Origin: Candidatus Bathyarchaeota archaeon
GTDB lineage: Archaea > Thermoproteota > Bathyarchaeia > Bathyarchaeales > DTEX01
DNA length: 29,561 nucleotides
Direction: 5' to 3'
NCBI GenBank assembly: GCA_021162225.1
Contig: JAGGZB010000162.1
Coordinates: 1-29,561, forward strand
Shown: positions 22,769 to 29,561 of the stretch, one piece after another
Layout of the letters: each line of letters starts with the position of its first letter
Numbering within the stretch: the stretch's first letter is position 1
Program-made: the position numbers and the translations under genes
The notes under the pieces: generated by a model
Told to the model about the DNA's origin: nothing
The model's database searches: none
Seen by the model: only the letters and a program-made list of their open reading frames with translations

Positions 22769-23392
22769 GTGTCAAGGAGAGGACGTGTTAGAGACAAGTG
22801 GCGTAGCAAAAGATGGTTCACTGTACTAGCCCCTGAATGCTTCGGAAGCGTTGAGGTTGGGTCGGTTGTAGCTGATGAACCGGAGAAACTTATTGGCAGA
22901 ACCGTTGAATCTACACTCTACGACATAACTGAAGATTTCGCCCATCAATATTTGAAGATATACTTCCAGATTCGCGATGTCCAAGGAAGAAGGGCCCTAA
23001 CAATTTTTAAGGGACACGAGTATTCGAGAGATTATCTCAGAAGCCTCGTCAGGCGGAGAACAACAAGAGTAGATTGCATAACAGATGTCACAACAAAAGA
23101 CGGATATACTCTTAGAGTATCAGCGGTCGCGTTTACCCTTGTAAGAATAAAGACCTCTCAAGAGAAGGCAATCCGCGCTATTATGAAGAAGGTTATTGAA
23201 GAGAAGGCATCCTCCCTCTCGTTCGATCAATTCGTGCAGGAGGCTGTACTTGGAAAGATAGCGTCAGACATATACAATGAGGCTAAGAAAATCGTGCCTT
23301 TACGTCACGTGGGAATAAGGAAGTCTAAGCTGCTCTCTAAGCCGCCTCTTAAAACTGAGGAGTCGGCTGAGGAGGCTGAGGAAAAAACTTAA
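22769..23392 (+). CDS. rps3ae: 30S ribosomal protein S3Ae (eS1)
   Basis: A 207-residue archaeal/eukaryotic small-subunit protein. After SRRGRVRDKWRSKRWFTVLA the sequence follows the family closely: ECFGSVEVGSVVADEPEKLIGR, VESTLYDITEDFAHQYLK, FKGHEYSRDYLRSLVRR, and VRIKTSQEKAIRAIMKKVI. It ends with a short acidic tail (ESAEEAEEKT). GTG 22769 was chosen over the open GTG 22730 because GAGGT lies seven bases upstream and homologues start just here. It is followed after 32 bp by a nucleotidyltransferase gene on the same strand. Confidence 0.95.
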   Translation: MSRRGRVRDKWRSKRWFTVLAPECFGSVEVGSVVADEPEKLIGRTVESTLYDITEDFAHQYLKIYFQIRDVQGRRALTIFKGHEYSRDYLRSLVRRRTTRVDCITDVTTKDGYTLRVSAVAFTLVRIKTSQEKAIRAIMKKVIEEKASSLSFDQFVQEAVLGKIASDIYNEAKKIVPLRHVGIRKSKLLSKPPLKTEESAEEAEEKT

Positions 23393-23424
23393 ATGTGGCG
23401 AAATAGCCCGATTTTGGGAATAAA

Positions 23425-24057
23425 ATGGGACCTTCAAGAGCTTCAAGCGATTCTCAGACTTTAAGGAGAATGGTTGCTCGGGAAGCTGCATTCCTTATTT
23501 ATACATCTCAAGAAAAGGAATATAAGCAAGCGAAAATCAGAGCGGCGGAGACTCTTGGAGTTAGAATTTTACCCTCGAACAGAGAGATAGCTGAGGAGCT
23601 TGACGCAATCGCAACGGAGCTTGAAGGAAGAGAAAGACTTAAAAGACTGGTTAGAATGCGTAGAGAAGCCTTAGAGATTATGCGGTGCCTTAAGGCTTTC
23701 AAGCCGAGGCTTATAGGAAGTGTCTGGAGGGGTACGATCCACAAAAACAGCGATATTGACATAATTGTATACTCCGCAAGCCCCGAAGCGGTTTTGCAAA
23801 GGCTACGAAGAAAACATTTCACAATCTCCGAGGTCAAGGAAGTCCAGGTACATAAGGGTGGAAATAAACGATCTTTACTTCACATCTTCGTCTCCCTCCC
23901 CTCCGGAGACAAAGCCGAGATCGTTGTAAGAGGAGTAGAAGAAGAGAATACAATCGAGAGATGCGAGATCTACGGTGACATAATTAAGGGTCTAAATATT
24001 AATCAGTTGGAGAACATTCTCCAGAGAGATCCTTATATGAAATTTGTTCCCGAATAG
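23425..24057 (+). CDS. Nucleotidyltransferase-domain protein, archaeal
   Basis: A 210-residue protein with a helical N-terminal domain of about 90 residues followed by a polymerase-beta-type nucleotidyltransferase core. The active-site pattern GS-x10-DxD is seen as GSVWRGTIHKNSDIDI, with G98-S99, D110 and D112. The third acidic residue may lie in DKAEIVVRG. Such proteins are widespread in archaea and often sit by translation genes; substrate and product are not established. ATG 23425 has no ribosome binding site, but a weak TATA-like stretch (ACTTAAATG, about 23387-23395) precedes it, so the start may be leaderless. An in-frame ATG at 23470 has GGAG too close to it. Confidence 0.78.
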   Translation: MGPSRASSDSQTLRRMVAREAAFLIYTSQEKEYKQAKIRAAETLGVRILPSNREIAEELDAIATELEGRERLKRLVRMRREALEIMRCLKAFKPRLIGSVWRGTIHKNSDIDIIVYSASPEAVLQRLRRKHFTISEVKEVQVHKGGNKRSLLHIFVSLPSGDKAEIVVRGVEEENTIERCEIYGDIIKGLNINQLENILQRDPYMKFVPE

Positions 24058-24122
24058 TCTATTGATGCGTTAATTCTTATTCTCCGTAAAAGTGTTGATG
24101 CATAGGGTAGCGGCGTAGTGGA

Positions 24123-25646
24123 ATGGAAGCAATTCCAGAACTAAACATCATAAAGAAGGATTGGAGAAAAGTAGACGTTAAAGTCGCCCTTTGCTATCCA
24201 AACGTATATAGGGCGGGAATGACAGGATTAACAGTTAAACTCCTCTATGCGCTCTTCAATGCGCGTAGAGATACTCTCTGCGAGAGATTCTTCATTCCAA
24301 CGTTCAAGGAGGGTTGGAGAAGCTTAGAATCTAATCAGCCCCTAAAAAGGTTTGATATAGTAGCCTTTACCATTCAGTACGAATGGGACTATCCGAACGT
24401 CTTAAGGATGCTTCTTAAATCCAACATTCCTTTAAAATCGAAGGAACGACGGGAAGATGACCCCTTAATAATAGCCGGGGGCCCATGTGTTATTGGAAAC
24501 CCCGAACCCTTAGCCGACTACATTGACATCTTCGTAATAGGCGACGCTGAACCAATAATCGATCCGGTCATCGATCTCATTAAGCTCCACGGGAAACCCA
24601 GGAAGCGAATAGAAGAGTTTGCGGATATTAAGGGCATTTATGTGCCGAGTCTTTCGAATGAAACTGAAAGAGTTATTGTTGAGAATCTCGATGAGGCGCC
24701 GCATCCGCTTGCGCAACAAGTACCTCTCGTCGGAGAGGACAGTCCATACATGCCTATCTTTGGCAAAGCATTCACCGTGGAGGTTGTTAGAGGTTGTAAT
24801 CGAAGATGCCGCTTCTGCCTCATCGGCCATACTTACTATCCAAAGAGAGAAAGAAGCCTAGAGAAGGTTACGTCAATAATCGAAGAAGGTTTAAGATATA
24901 CTCCAGTAAATAAGATATCCTTGATCGGCGCGAGCATCTTCGAATATAAACACCTTGAGAATCTATGCGAATTCATAGTCTCCCGTGGATTAGAATTTTC
25001 AATATCATCTCTAAGTCCGAAGAGCATAACTGAGAGGCTTGCTGAGCTACTTAGGAGAGGAGGACAAAGGAGAGCTACAATCGCTCCTGACGGCGCCACC
25101 ATGAAGACGCGAAGAATAATAGGGAAGATTATGGACGACGAAGAAATAGTAAACGCTGCAAGAATCCTCCTAAGCCGCGGGATCAAATACTTAAAGATGT
25201 ACTTCATGATCGGCTTGCCTGGAGAAGACTTGGAGGACGTAGTTGCCATAGCTGATCTCTCAAAGAGAGTCGCGGATGTCGGATATGGATCTAGATCCGT
25301 TCATTTAAGCATAAATCCCCTTATTCCAAAGCCGCATACAGCTTTTCAATGGGTTAAGACCCCTTCGGTCGCTTACATAAGAAACTGCCTAAAGATGATT
25401 AAGAAAGAATTAGGAAACGATAAAAGATTCGTAATAGATACGTATGATCCGCGTTACGCTCAGATCCAAGCTCTGCTAAGCCTAGGAGATAGGAAGATCG
25501 GCGAGGCGATTGATCTTGTAGCTAGATGGAGCGGTGGACTGGGAAGTTGGAGGCGGGCTCTTAAAAAGTGCGGAATCCGCATTGAAGAATATATTGGAGA
25601 AAAACCTCGGGATAAACCCATGCCATGGGATAAGATAAAAGTTTAA
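24123..25646 (+). CDS. Radical SAM protein with B12-binding-like N-terminal domain
   Basis: A 507-residue radical SAM enzyme of the B12-binding-domain-like (YgiQ-neighbouring) class found in archaea. Residues 1-215 hold a cobalamin-binding-like fold. ALCYPNVYRAGM opens it, PLIIAGGPCVIGNPEPL is its centre, and FVIGDAE is the following strand. The classical DxHxxG cobalamin ligand is not visible, so it may not bind B12. The cluster motif is C225-x3-C229-x2-C232 (CNRRCRFC). Further parts GLPGEDLEDVVAIADL and FQWVKTPS match tRNA- or lipid-modifying relatives. ATG 24123 is used. Its target is unknown. It lies downstream of the nucleotidyltransferase and is convergent with the TFB gene. Confidence 0.85.
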   Translation: MEAIPELNIIKKDWRKVDVKVALCYPNVYRAGMTGLTVKLLYALFNARRDTLCERFFIPTFKEGWRSLESNQPLKRFDIVAFTIQYEWDYPNVLRMLLKSNIPLKSKERREDDPLIIAGGPCVIGNPEPLADYIDIFVIGDAEPIIDPVIDLIKLHGKPRKRIEEFADIKGIYVPSLSNETERVIVENLDEAPHPLAQQVPLVGEDSPYMPIFGKAFTVEVVRGCNRRCRFCLIGHTYYPKRERSLEKVTSIIEEGLRYTPVNKISLIGASIFEYKHLENLCEFIVSRGLEFSISSLSPKSITERLAELLRRGGQRRATIAPDGATMKTRRIIGKIMDDEEIVNAARILLSRGIKYLKMYFMIGLPGEDLEDVVAIADLSKRVADVGYGSRSVHLSINPLIPKPHTAFQWVKTPSVAYIRNCLKMIKKELGNDKRFVIDTYDPRYAQIQALLSLGDRKIGEAIDLVARWSGGLGSWRRALKKCGIRIEEYIGEKPRDKPMPWDKIKV

Positions 25647-25691
25647 CTTTTAGGCTCCTCCTAGGATTAGCCGGCGTCTGCGAGGATTGAA

Positions 25692-26636
25692 TCAGAGACT
25701 CATCACGAAGAGAAGACAGTCAACCAGTTCTTTATATCTATTTCTTATCGTCACTTCGGTAACCTTCGCTATCTCAGCTATCTCCCTCTGTGTTCTTCTT
25801 TCGCCAACCAGAACTGAAGCTATATAGCTCGCAGCAGCTGCTATGCCCGTTGGTCCCCTGCCAGACGTTAATTTGAGCTGCTTAGCTATTAACAGAATCT
25901 CATTCGCTATCTCTTCAACTCTACCCTGCATCGTGAGCTGATTTGAGAATTTAGAGACATAATGGCTTGCCTTTACGGGTGGGATGAAGTATCCGAGCTC
26001 CTTTACTAAGAAACGATAGCTCCTACCTATCTCCCTTTTGCTTACATTCGAAGCCTTCGCTATTTCATCTAAGGTGCGGGGAAGACCGCACTGCCTACAT
26101 GCGATGTAAACTGAGGCTGCACTTATACTCTGTATCGATCTTCCGCGGATTAGATGCTCCTTAACAGCCTTCCTATAGATTACAGAGGCTGTTTCGAGGA
26201 TATTCCGGGGCAACGAAAGGTTACTCGCTATCTTCGTTATTTCCGAAAGGGCAAATGCGAGGTTTCGTTCCATAGCATCAGAGACCCGGATACGTCTCTG
26301 CCATTTCCTGAGACGATAAATCTGAGCCTTCTTCCCACTTGAAAACTTCTTTCCATACACATCTCGGTCATGCCAGTCTATCATAGTTGAGAGCCCTTTG
26401 TCGTGGATCGTATACGTTACCGGAGCGCCTGTTCGAGCCCTCTTCTCTTTCTGCTCATTATCGAACGCTCTCCACTCCGGTCCATGATCAGCTATTCCCA
26501 TCTCGATGACGTAGCCGCATTCCATACAGACAATCTCAGCGGAGTCGTAGTCCCGCATCAGTCTGGTGCTTCCACATTCCGGGCACTGTCTTACGTTGAG
26601 AATAGCTGGAGGTAGATTCTCATTCTTTTTCTTCAT
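25692..26636 (-). CDS. tfb: Transcription initiation factor IIB (TFB)
   Basis: A 314-residue archaeal TFIIB homologue that recruits RNA polymerase to TBP-bound promoters. The N-terminal zinc ribbon uses C18, C21, C37 and C40 (CPECG and CMECGY). The B-reader/linker region includes WRAFDNEQKEKRARTGAP. Two cyclin-like core repeats follow: one around NLAFALSEITKIASNLSLP...IYRKAVKEHLIRGRSIQSI and one around ISKFSNQL-like SKFSNQLTMQGRVEEIANEI to GRGPTGIAAAASYIASVL. The terminal helix-turn-helix RTQREIAEIAKVTEVTIRNRY reads the BRE. The ATG at 26636 overlaps the end of the Gar1-like gene by 4 bp, which suggests translational coupling in this block. Confidence 0.97.
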   Translation of the reverse strand: MKKKNENLPPAILNVRQCPECGSTRLMRDYDSAEIVCMECGYVIEMGIADHGPEWRAFDNEQKEKRARTGAPVTYTIHDKGLSTMIDWHDRDVYGKKFSSGKKAQIYRLRKWQRRIRVSDAMERNLAFALSEITKIASNLSLPRNILETASVIYRKAVKEHLIRGRSIQSISAASVYIACRQCGLPRTLDEIAKASNVSKREIGRSYRFLVKELGYFIPPVKASHYVSKFSNQLTMQGRVEEIANEILLIAKQLKLTSGRGPTGIAAAASYIASVLVGERRTQREIAEIAKVTEVTIRNRYKELVDCLLFVMSL

Positions 26637-26890
26637 CTTCTCCTTTTACCTCTCTTATTTTGTTTCGAAGATACATGATACAGAATCTTACCAACAAAAT
26701 CGGAAGGTTCCCCGTTCTCTATATTAACCTCAATGTAAGGAGACTTTATAGGGCCGAAAACATCTGAGACTCTTCCAATAACCTTCTTATTTCCATCAAA
26801 AACTTTCTCGCCAATTTTTAGAGGTCTCGTCGTCCTTATTACTGCTTTTTTGCCGGGGCTTATGTGTATAACGCGCCCTATCTTCCTCAA
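26633..26890 (-). CDS. gar1: H/ACA RNA-protein complex component Gar1-like
   Basis: An 85-residue beta-barrel protein of the Gar1 family, part of the H/ACA pseudouridylation complex with Cbf5, Nop10 and L7Ae. RKIGRVIHISPGKKAVIRTT, GEKVFDGNKKVIGRVSDVFGPIKSPYIEV and the basic tail NKRGKRRR match the archaeal form. I chose TTG 26890 because the protein then starts as Gar1 homologues do, a GGAGG lies at 26903-26907, and a TATA box at 26941-26949 would start the mRNA near 26918. The ATG at 26938, five bases after the SRP19 stop, would add sixteen unusual residues and lies nearly in the TATA box. It is therefore second choice. Confidence 0.8.
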   Translation of the reverse strand: MRKIGRVIHISPGKKAVIRTTRPLKIGEKVFDGNKKVIGRVSDVFGPIKSPYIEVNIENGEPSDFVGKILYHVSSKQNKRGKRRR

Positions 26891-26940
26891 AGTGGCGAGA
26901 TGCCTCCAGAAGCCGAGACATGAAAATGAAATAAGCATAA

Positions 26941-26949
26941 TATTTAAAG
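26941..26949 (-). promoter_or_regulatory. TATA box inside the end of the SRP19 gene
   Basis: The minus strand reads CTTTAAATA over the SRP19 stop codon. It is placed to start transcription of gar1-tfb near 26918, giving the pair its own promoter within the larger cluster. Confidence 0.4.
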
Positions 26950-27249
26950 TTTTTCTCGCAATAATCTGGATTTTCCGTCCTCAAGCATCGACGCAACTTC
27001 TTTCAAGAGCTTATTCTTCGCCTTAATCTTTTTGGCAAGTACCACACCGCTCTTCTCCCAGTGAATTCTAGGGTAGGCCGCATCTGGAATGAGCCTGTAA
27101 GGCACCCCTAGGCGCTCTAACGCTTTTCCTATCTCCTCTAAACTAGGATAAGGCTTAGCGAGTTTCTTTGGAATCCTTCGTCCCTCTTTTCTGGTCTTCG
27201 CAGAGTCGAAATAGACGGGCCATAATGCTATTTCATCGCGATTCCGCAT
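26944..27249 (-). CDS. Signal recognition particle protein SRP19
   Basis: A 101-residue RNA-binding protein that nucleates SRP by binding helices 6 and 8 of 7S RNA. The N-terminal WPVYFDSAKTRKEGRRIPKKLA carries the family's conserved YFD and GRRI motifs. PSLEEIGKALERLG and AAYPRIHWEKSGVVLAKK follow as expected. The tail is lysine-rich. ATG 27249 lies close to the eS8 stop (39 bp away) and belongs to the same minus-strand block. The SRP RNA gene itself is not in this window. Confidence 0.95.
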   Translation of the reverse strand: MRNRDEIALWPVYFDSAKTRKEGRRIPKKLAKPYPSLEEIGKALERLGVPYRLIPDAAYPRIHWEKSGVVLAKKIKAKNKLLKEVASMLEDGKSRLLREKL

Positions 27250-27288
27250 CTAAAGAAGCACCTAAATTCTCTCAATAAAAAGGACTGA

Positions 27289-27678
27289 TTATTCATGATC
27301 GGATATTAGGACAGCGTTCAGGACTCCAGACTGCCCGGGTCTGGAGGTAACGCGGACTCTTCCGAGGGGAGTCTCTAAGATCGCCCCCCTAGTTATCACA
27401 TTTCTTCTGTCATAATCAACATTAGCAGGGTTTTTAACTACTCTAAGAATCTCTACTTTCTTAGTCTCGCCAGTTTCTGGATCCGAAACATTTACCCACT
27501 TTGTGCTCAGCAGTCTAACTTTGATATTTCCGCCTCTTCTTCTGTCAAGTTTAGTTCTAAGCTCGCCTATCGTAGTCTCAGTTGGGAAGGAACCCCTCTC
27601 GAATCTTCTCCTCTTCCTGTATGCATGCCTCTTTCCGCCGGTTGGTTTTCTCTTGTGCAGATCGCTGTGCCAAGGCAT
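27289..27678 (-). CDS. rps8e: 30S ribosomal protein S8e (eS8)
   Basis: A 129-residue archaeal/eukaryotic ribosomal protein. It has the strongly basic N-terminal arm KRKPTGGKRHAYRKRRRFERG, then ETTIGELRTKLDRRRGGNIKVRLL. The conserved NPANVDYDRRNVITRGAILETPLGRVRVTSRPGQSGVLNAVLI ends the fold. ATG 27678 was chosen because GGGGTGA lies about eight bases upstream on the minus strand. The open frame from GTG 27690 would put its start codon inside that signal and add four residues. Confidence 0.95.
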   Translation of the reverse strand: MPWHSDLHKRKPTGGKRHAYRKRRRFERGSFPTETTIGELRTKLDRRRGGNIKVRLLSTKWVNVSDPETGETKKVEILRVVKNPANVDYDRRNVITRGAILETPLGRVRVTSRPGQSGVLNAVLISDHE

Positions 27679-27747
27679 ATTAACTTTCACCCCGAATCTG
27701 AGAGGTTTTCCGATTAATATAAACTTAGCGGAACACTCTTTCGTGTT

Positions 27748-28344
27748 CTATTCGTTCTTTTCAGCCTTGTCATTTTTTCTCTTATTTTCTATGCCGCTCA
27801 GTATTTTAGCGATCTGCCTCTTCATCACCGCGGGGTTATGGCTCAGTCCGAAATAGTCGGCGAAGTATTCGGTTGTCCTTAATATCTTATTTCTCCCAGA
27901 CTGTTTTCTCTCGATAAGTCCCTTCTCTAGAAGTTGCTTTATATGTTTGTAGGCGTGCGTTCCACGCGCGGAGATCACTTGCTTCTGTGATACGGGTTGC
28001 CTATAGGCTATATATGCGAGGGTTCTGAGCGGCCCGTCTGTGAGAAGAGGCTTAACTGCAAGCCTTCTAACTTTTGAGGCATAATCGGCTTTTAGCTGGA
28101 GAACGAATCTTTGATCTTCAAGCTCCAAAACCTCGAGGGATGAGTTACGTTTCTGATACTCTTTCATGAGCATTCTCGCAAGCTCTCTAGTCTTCCGCTT
28201 AGATCTCGAACCTATTATGCTCCCTAATGTTTTTAGGTCGAGGGGGCGACCAGCAACGTATAGAGCCGCTTCTATCAGGGAAACCTTCCTTCTCACATCA
28301 TCTTCCTTAGGCTCTTCATTCCCTTCCTTACTCGGCTTCCTCAT
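27748..28344 (-). CDS. scpB: Segregation and condensation protein ScpB
   Basis: A 198-residue kleisin-interacting winged-helix (kite) protein of the SMC-ScpA-ScpB condensin. The two winged-helix domains are visible as KVSLIEAALYVAGRPLDLKTLGSIIG with the following helix, and RTLAYIAYRQPVSQKQVISARG with KHIKQLLEKGLIERK. The tail is basic and flexible. ATG 28344 (second codon of the open frame that starts at TTG 28347) lies inside the end of scpA, with a GAGGGCGC purine stretch upstream. The overlap suggests translational coupling in an smc-scpA-scpB operon. Confidence 0.92.
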   Translation of the reverse strand: MRKPSKEGNEEPKEDDVRRKVSLIEAALYVAGRPLDLKTLGSIIGSRSKRKTRELARMLMKEYQKRNSSLEVLELEDQRFVLQLKADYASKVRRLAVKPLLTDGPLRTLAYIAYRQPVSQKQVISARGTHAYKHIKQLLEKGLIERKQSGRNKILRTTEYFADYFGLSHNPAVMKRQIAKILSGIENKRKNDKAEKNE

Positions 28345-29023
28345 CAATTGCGCCCTCGCCCAGAGTTATATAGATCTCATCTGATCCTTCACTTTGCCAT
28401 AATGAAACCTTCTTTCTATGAGCAAGGAATAGGAGTATTATGAAGTCTCTCACCTGCTCGATCTTTTCCAGCCCTTTAACGAGTCTCGAAAAAGTAGCTA
28501 TCTCCCCCCTTTTGATAATCGAACGTATCTTCTGGAGGAGAATCCTCATCTGCTCCTCCATTTCCATTAAATAGACGCTGACTTGAGGTATTACTCCCTG
28601 CGGGGGAGAAAACAATTCACCACGTTGGGGCGTTCTGATCCTAAATATCTTCTCCGTTTTGAGAGCATCTTCTAAGGCTTCAAGCAGATTTTGAATAGTA
28701 GTAGTTGTCAATTCATATCGTAGCGGGAGAATTAGTGGCGGTGGAACGTAGTCTGGGCTTAGTTTGGGAGACGGCGGGGAAGGCGGCTCTTCAAGCTTAA
28801 GCAGGAGCTTGGACTTCATGAGATAGACGGTTGCCGATGAATCTAGAGCTATTCCGGAGGCTCTAAAGTCTATTATAGATCGTTTTTCCATCTCCTCCAG
28901 AAACGAGAGGAGAAGAAAGGATAGATTTATCTTCCAAGGATCAATTTTCTCCAGCATTTGAGGATCAAACAGTATGTTCCAAGGAGGATGAAAGTAGAAC
29001 GGTCTTTCGGATTCAGGCTTCAC
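28328..29023 (-). CDS. scpA: Segregation and condensation protein ScpA (kleisin)
   Basis: A 231-residue kleisin that links the SMC heads. The N-terminal region has FDPQMLEKIDPWKINLSFLLLSFLEEMEKRS, the helix that meets the SMC neck. KSKLLLKLEEPPSPPSPK and a proline-rich linker follow. The C-terminal winged helix contains RGEIATFSRLVKGLEKIEQVRDFIILLFLAHRKKVSL, binding the SMC cap. It starts at GTG 29023 in a GTGA overlap with the smc stop, with GGAGGTG at about 29034-29040 inside smc as ribosome binding site. This is a clear operon. Confidence 0.92.
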   Translation of the reverse strand: MKPESERPFYFHPPWNILFDPQMLEKIDPWKINLSFLLLSFLEEMEKRSIIDFRASGIALDSSATVYLMKSKLLLKLEEPPSPPSPKLSPDYVPPPLILPLRYELTTTTIQNLLEALEDALKTEKIFRIRTPQRGELFSPPQGVIPQVSVYLMEMEEQMRILLQKIRSIIKRGEIATFSRLVKGLEKIEQVRDFIILLFLAHRKKVSLWQSEGSDEIYITLGEGAIDEEAE

Positions 29024-29561
29024 CGAGCAGGCACCTCCTTAAACGTTGTGGACACGACGTAGGAGATTCCGTCCCGCCCATATACGCCGTATATCCGATC
29101 GGCCTTGCTCACCATCTCTGGCTTCAATGTTATAACTATGAACTGAGCCTTATCTGACTCTTCAGCTAGGAGCTCACCTAACCTCTCAACATGGAAGGCA
29201 TCTAAATGAGCATCTATCTCGTCGAAGAGATAGAAAGATGCTGGCGTGAATTCTTGGAGAGCGAAAAGAAAGGCTACAGCTGCAACTGATCTTTCTCCGC
29301 TACTGGCTCCGCTTACAAGGATCGGCGGCTTGCCTACGAATTGAACAACCATATCTACTCCTCCAGAGAATGGATCCTTTGGATTCTCAAGCTTCAGTGC
29401 CGCGTTTCCTCCACCGGTAAGCTTGGAGAAGTACCTGTCAAGCCTCTCATTCACTTTGTTGAAAGCATCCATGAAGACTCTATACTTCTTTTCCTCAATC
29501 TCCTCGATGAACTTGATTATCGCCATCTTTTCTCTCTCCAGCTCGTTCATGCGTATTGAAA
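29020..29561 (-). CDS. smc: Chromosome segregation protein SMC, C-terminal head (truncated by window edge)
   Basis: The last 180 or so residues of an SMC ATPase; the rest lies beyond the right edge. The frame stays open to the end of the window (SIR precedes MNELEREKMAII, so that methionine is internal). FMDAFNKVNERLDRYFSKLTGGG is the usual end of the coiled coil. The ABC signature appears as SGASSGERSVAAVAFLFALQ. Walker B is FYLFDEIDAHLD, followed by the D-loop and switch region QFIVITLKPEMV. It heads the smc-scpA-scpB operon with a 4-bp overlap to scpA. Confidence 0.93.
   Translation of the reverse strand, partial: SIRMNELEREKMAIIKFIEEIEEKKYRVFMDAFNKVNERLDRYFSKLTGGGNAALKLENPKDPFSGGVDMVVQFVGKPPILVSGASSGERSVAAVAFLFALQEFTPASFYLFDEIDAHLDAFHVERLGELLAEESDKAQFIVITLKPEMVSKADRIYGVYGRDGISYVVSTTFKEVPAR

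Noticed and set aside
26796..26996. Minus-strand frame of 66 codons overlapping gar1 and SRP19 in another frame
   Set aside because: Both overlapping genes are clear family members, and this frame resembles neither a domain nor a regulated leader.
1..29561. CRISPR array, insertion sequence, complete toxin-antitoxin pair or defence island
   Set aside because: No regularly spaced repeat, transposase motif or intact nuclease/helicase defence gene was found on either strand. Only the antitoxin remnant at 963-1102 is visible.

Overview
The window is a stretch of chromosome from an anaerobic archaeon. The evidence is a TFB (TFIIB homologue), SRP19, a Gar1-like H/ACA protein, ribosomal proteins eS1 and eS8, Sec61-beta, diphthine synthase, archaeal-type FAD synthase (RibL) and DUF357. 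Promoters are TATA-type and many start codons are TTG or GTG. Oxygen-sensitive class III ribonucleotide reductase, radical SAM proteins and an F420-type luciferase-like enzyme fit an anaerobe. A pre-tRNA with several introns, together with SMC/ScpA/ScpB, points to the Thermoproteota side of the archaea; a Bathyarchaeia-like lineage is my best guess, inferred from gene content only.

Layout. 1-511: the N-terminal half of an MFS transporter (minus strand, cut by the window edge). 640-1184: two broken gene remnants, one a V4R/ATC-hydrolase-like fragment and one a CcdA-like antitoxin tail, lying against the 3' end of a tRNA-Ala(GGC) gene. 1312-3908: a 3-hydroxyisobutyrate-dehydrogenase-family enzyme, then three overlapping or closely spaced membrane proteins of unknown function. 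4008-8219: glutamate synthase small-subunit-type oxidoreductase, convergent with nrdD-nrdG. 8599-11734: an unrecognised protein, a MazG-like pyrophosphohydrolase, endonuclease IV and an LLM-class oxidoreductase. 11752-13288: the overlapping dph5-DUF357-ribL operon. 13401-13550: a tRNA-Lys(CTT) gene interrupted by three introns. 14029-17138: epimerase, ATP-grasp ligase, HAD phosphatase and a small coiled-coil protein. 17214-22611: Sec61-beta, CTP synthase, a PPi-type phosphofructokinase, a PfkB sugar kinase and SerRS. 22769-25646: eS1, a nucleotidyltransferase and a radical SAM protein. 25692-29561: a minus-strand information-processing and chromosome-organisation block, smc-scpA-scpB-eS8-SRP19-gar1-tfb.

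The most striking element is the tRNA-Lys(CTT) gene. Its 150 bases contain 73 intronic bases in three pieces (22, 21 and 30 nt). I read them as sitting at tRNA positions 30/31, 37/38 and 44/45, leaving a 7-nt mini-exon that carries the whole anticodon. The first intron forms a textbook bulge-helix-bulge and the other two form relaxed versions, all cut at the same place in a 3-nt bulge. The three BHB structures share exon segments, so they cannot all form at once and splicing must be ordered. A second small prize is the Sec61-beta gene (58 codons), which is easily missed because of its length. I saw no CRISPR array, insertion sequence or intact defence system.
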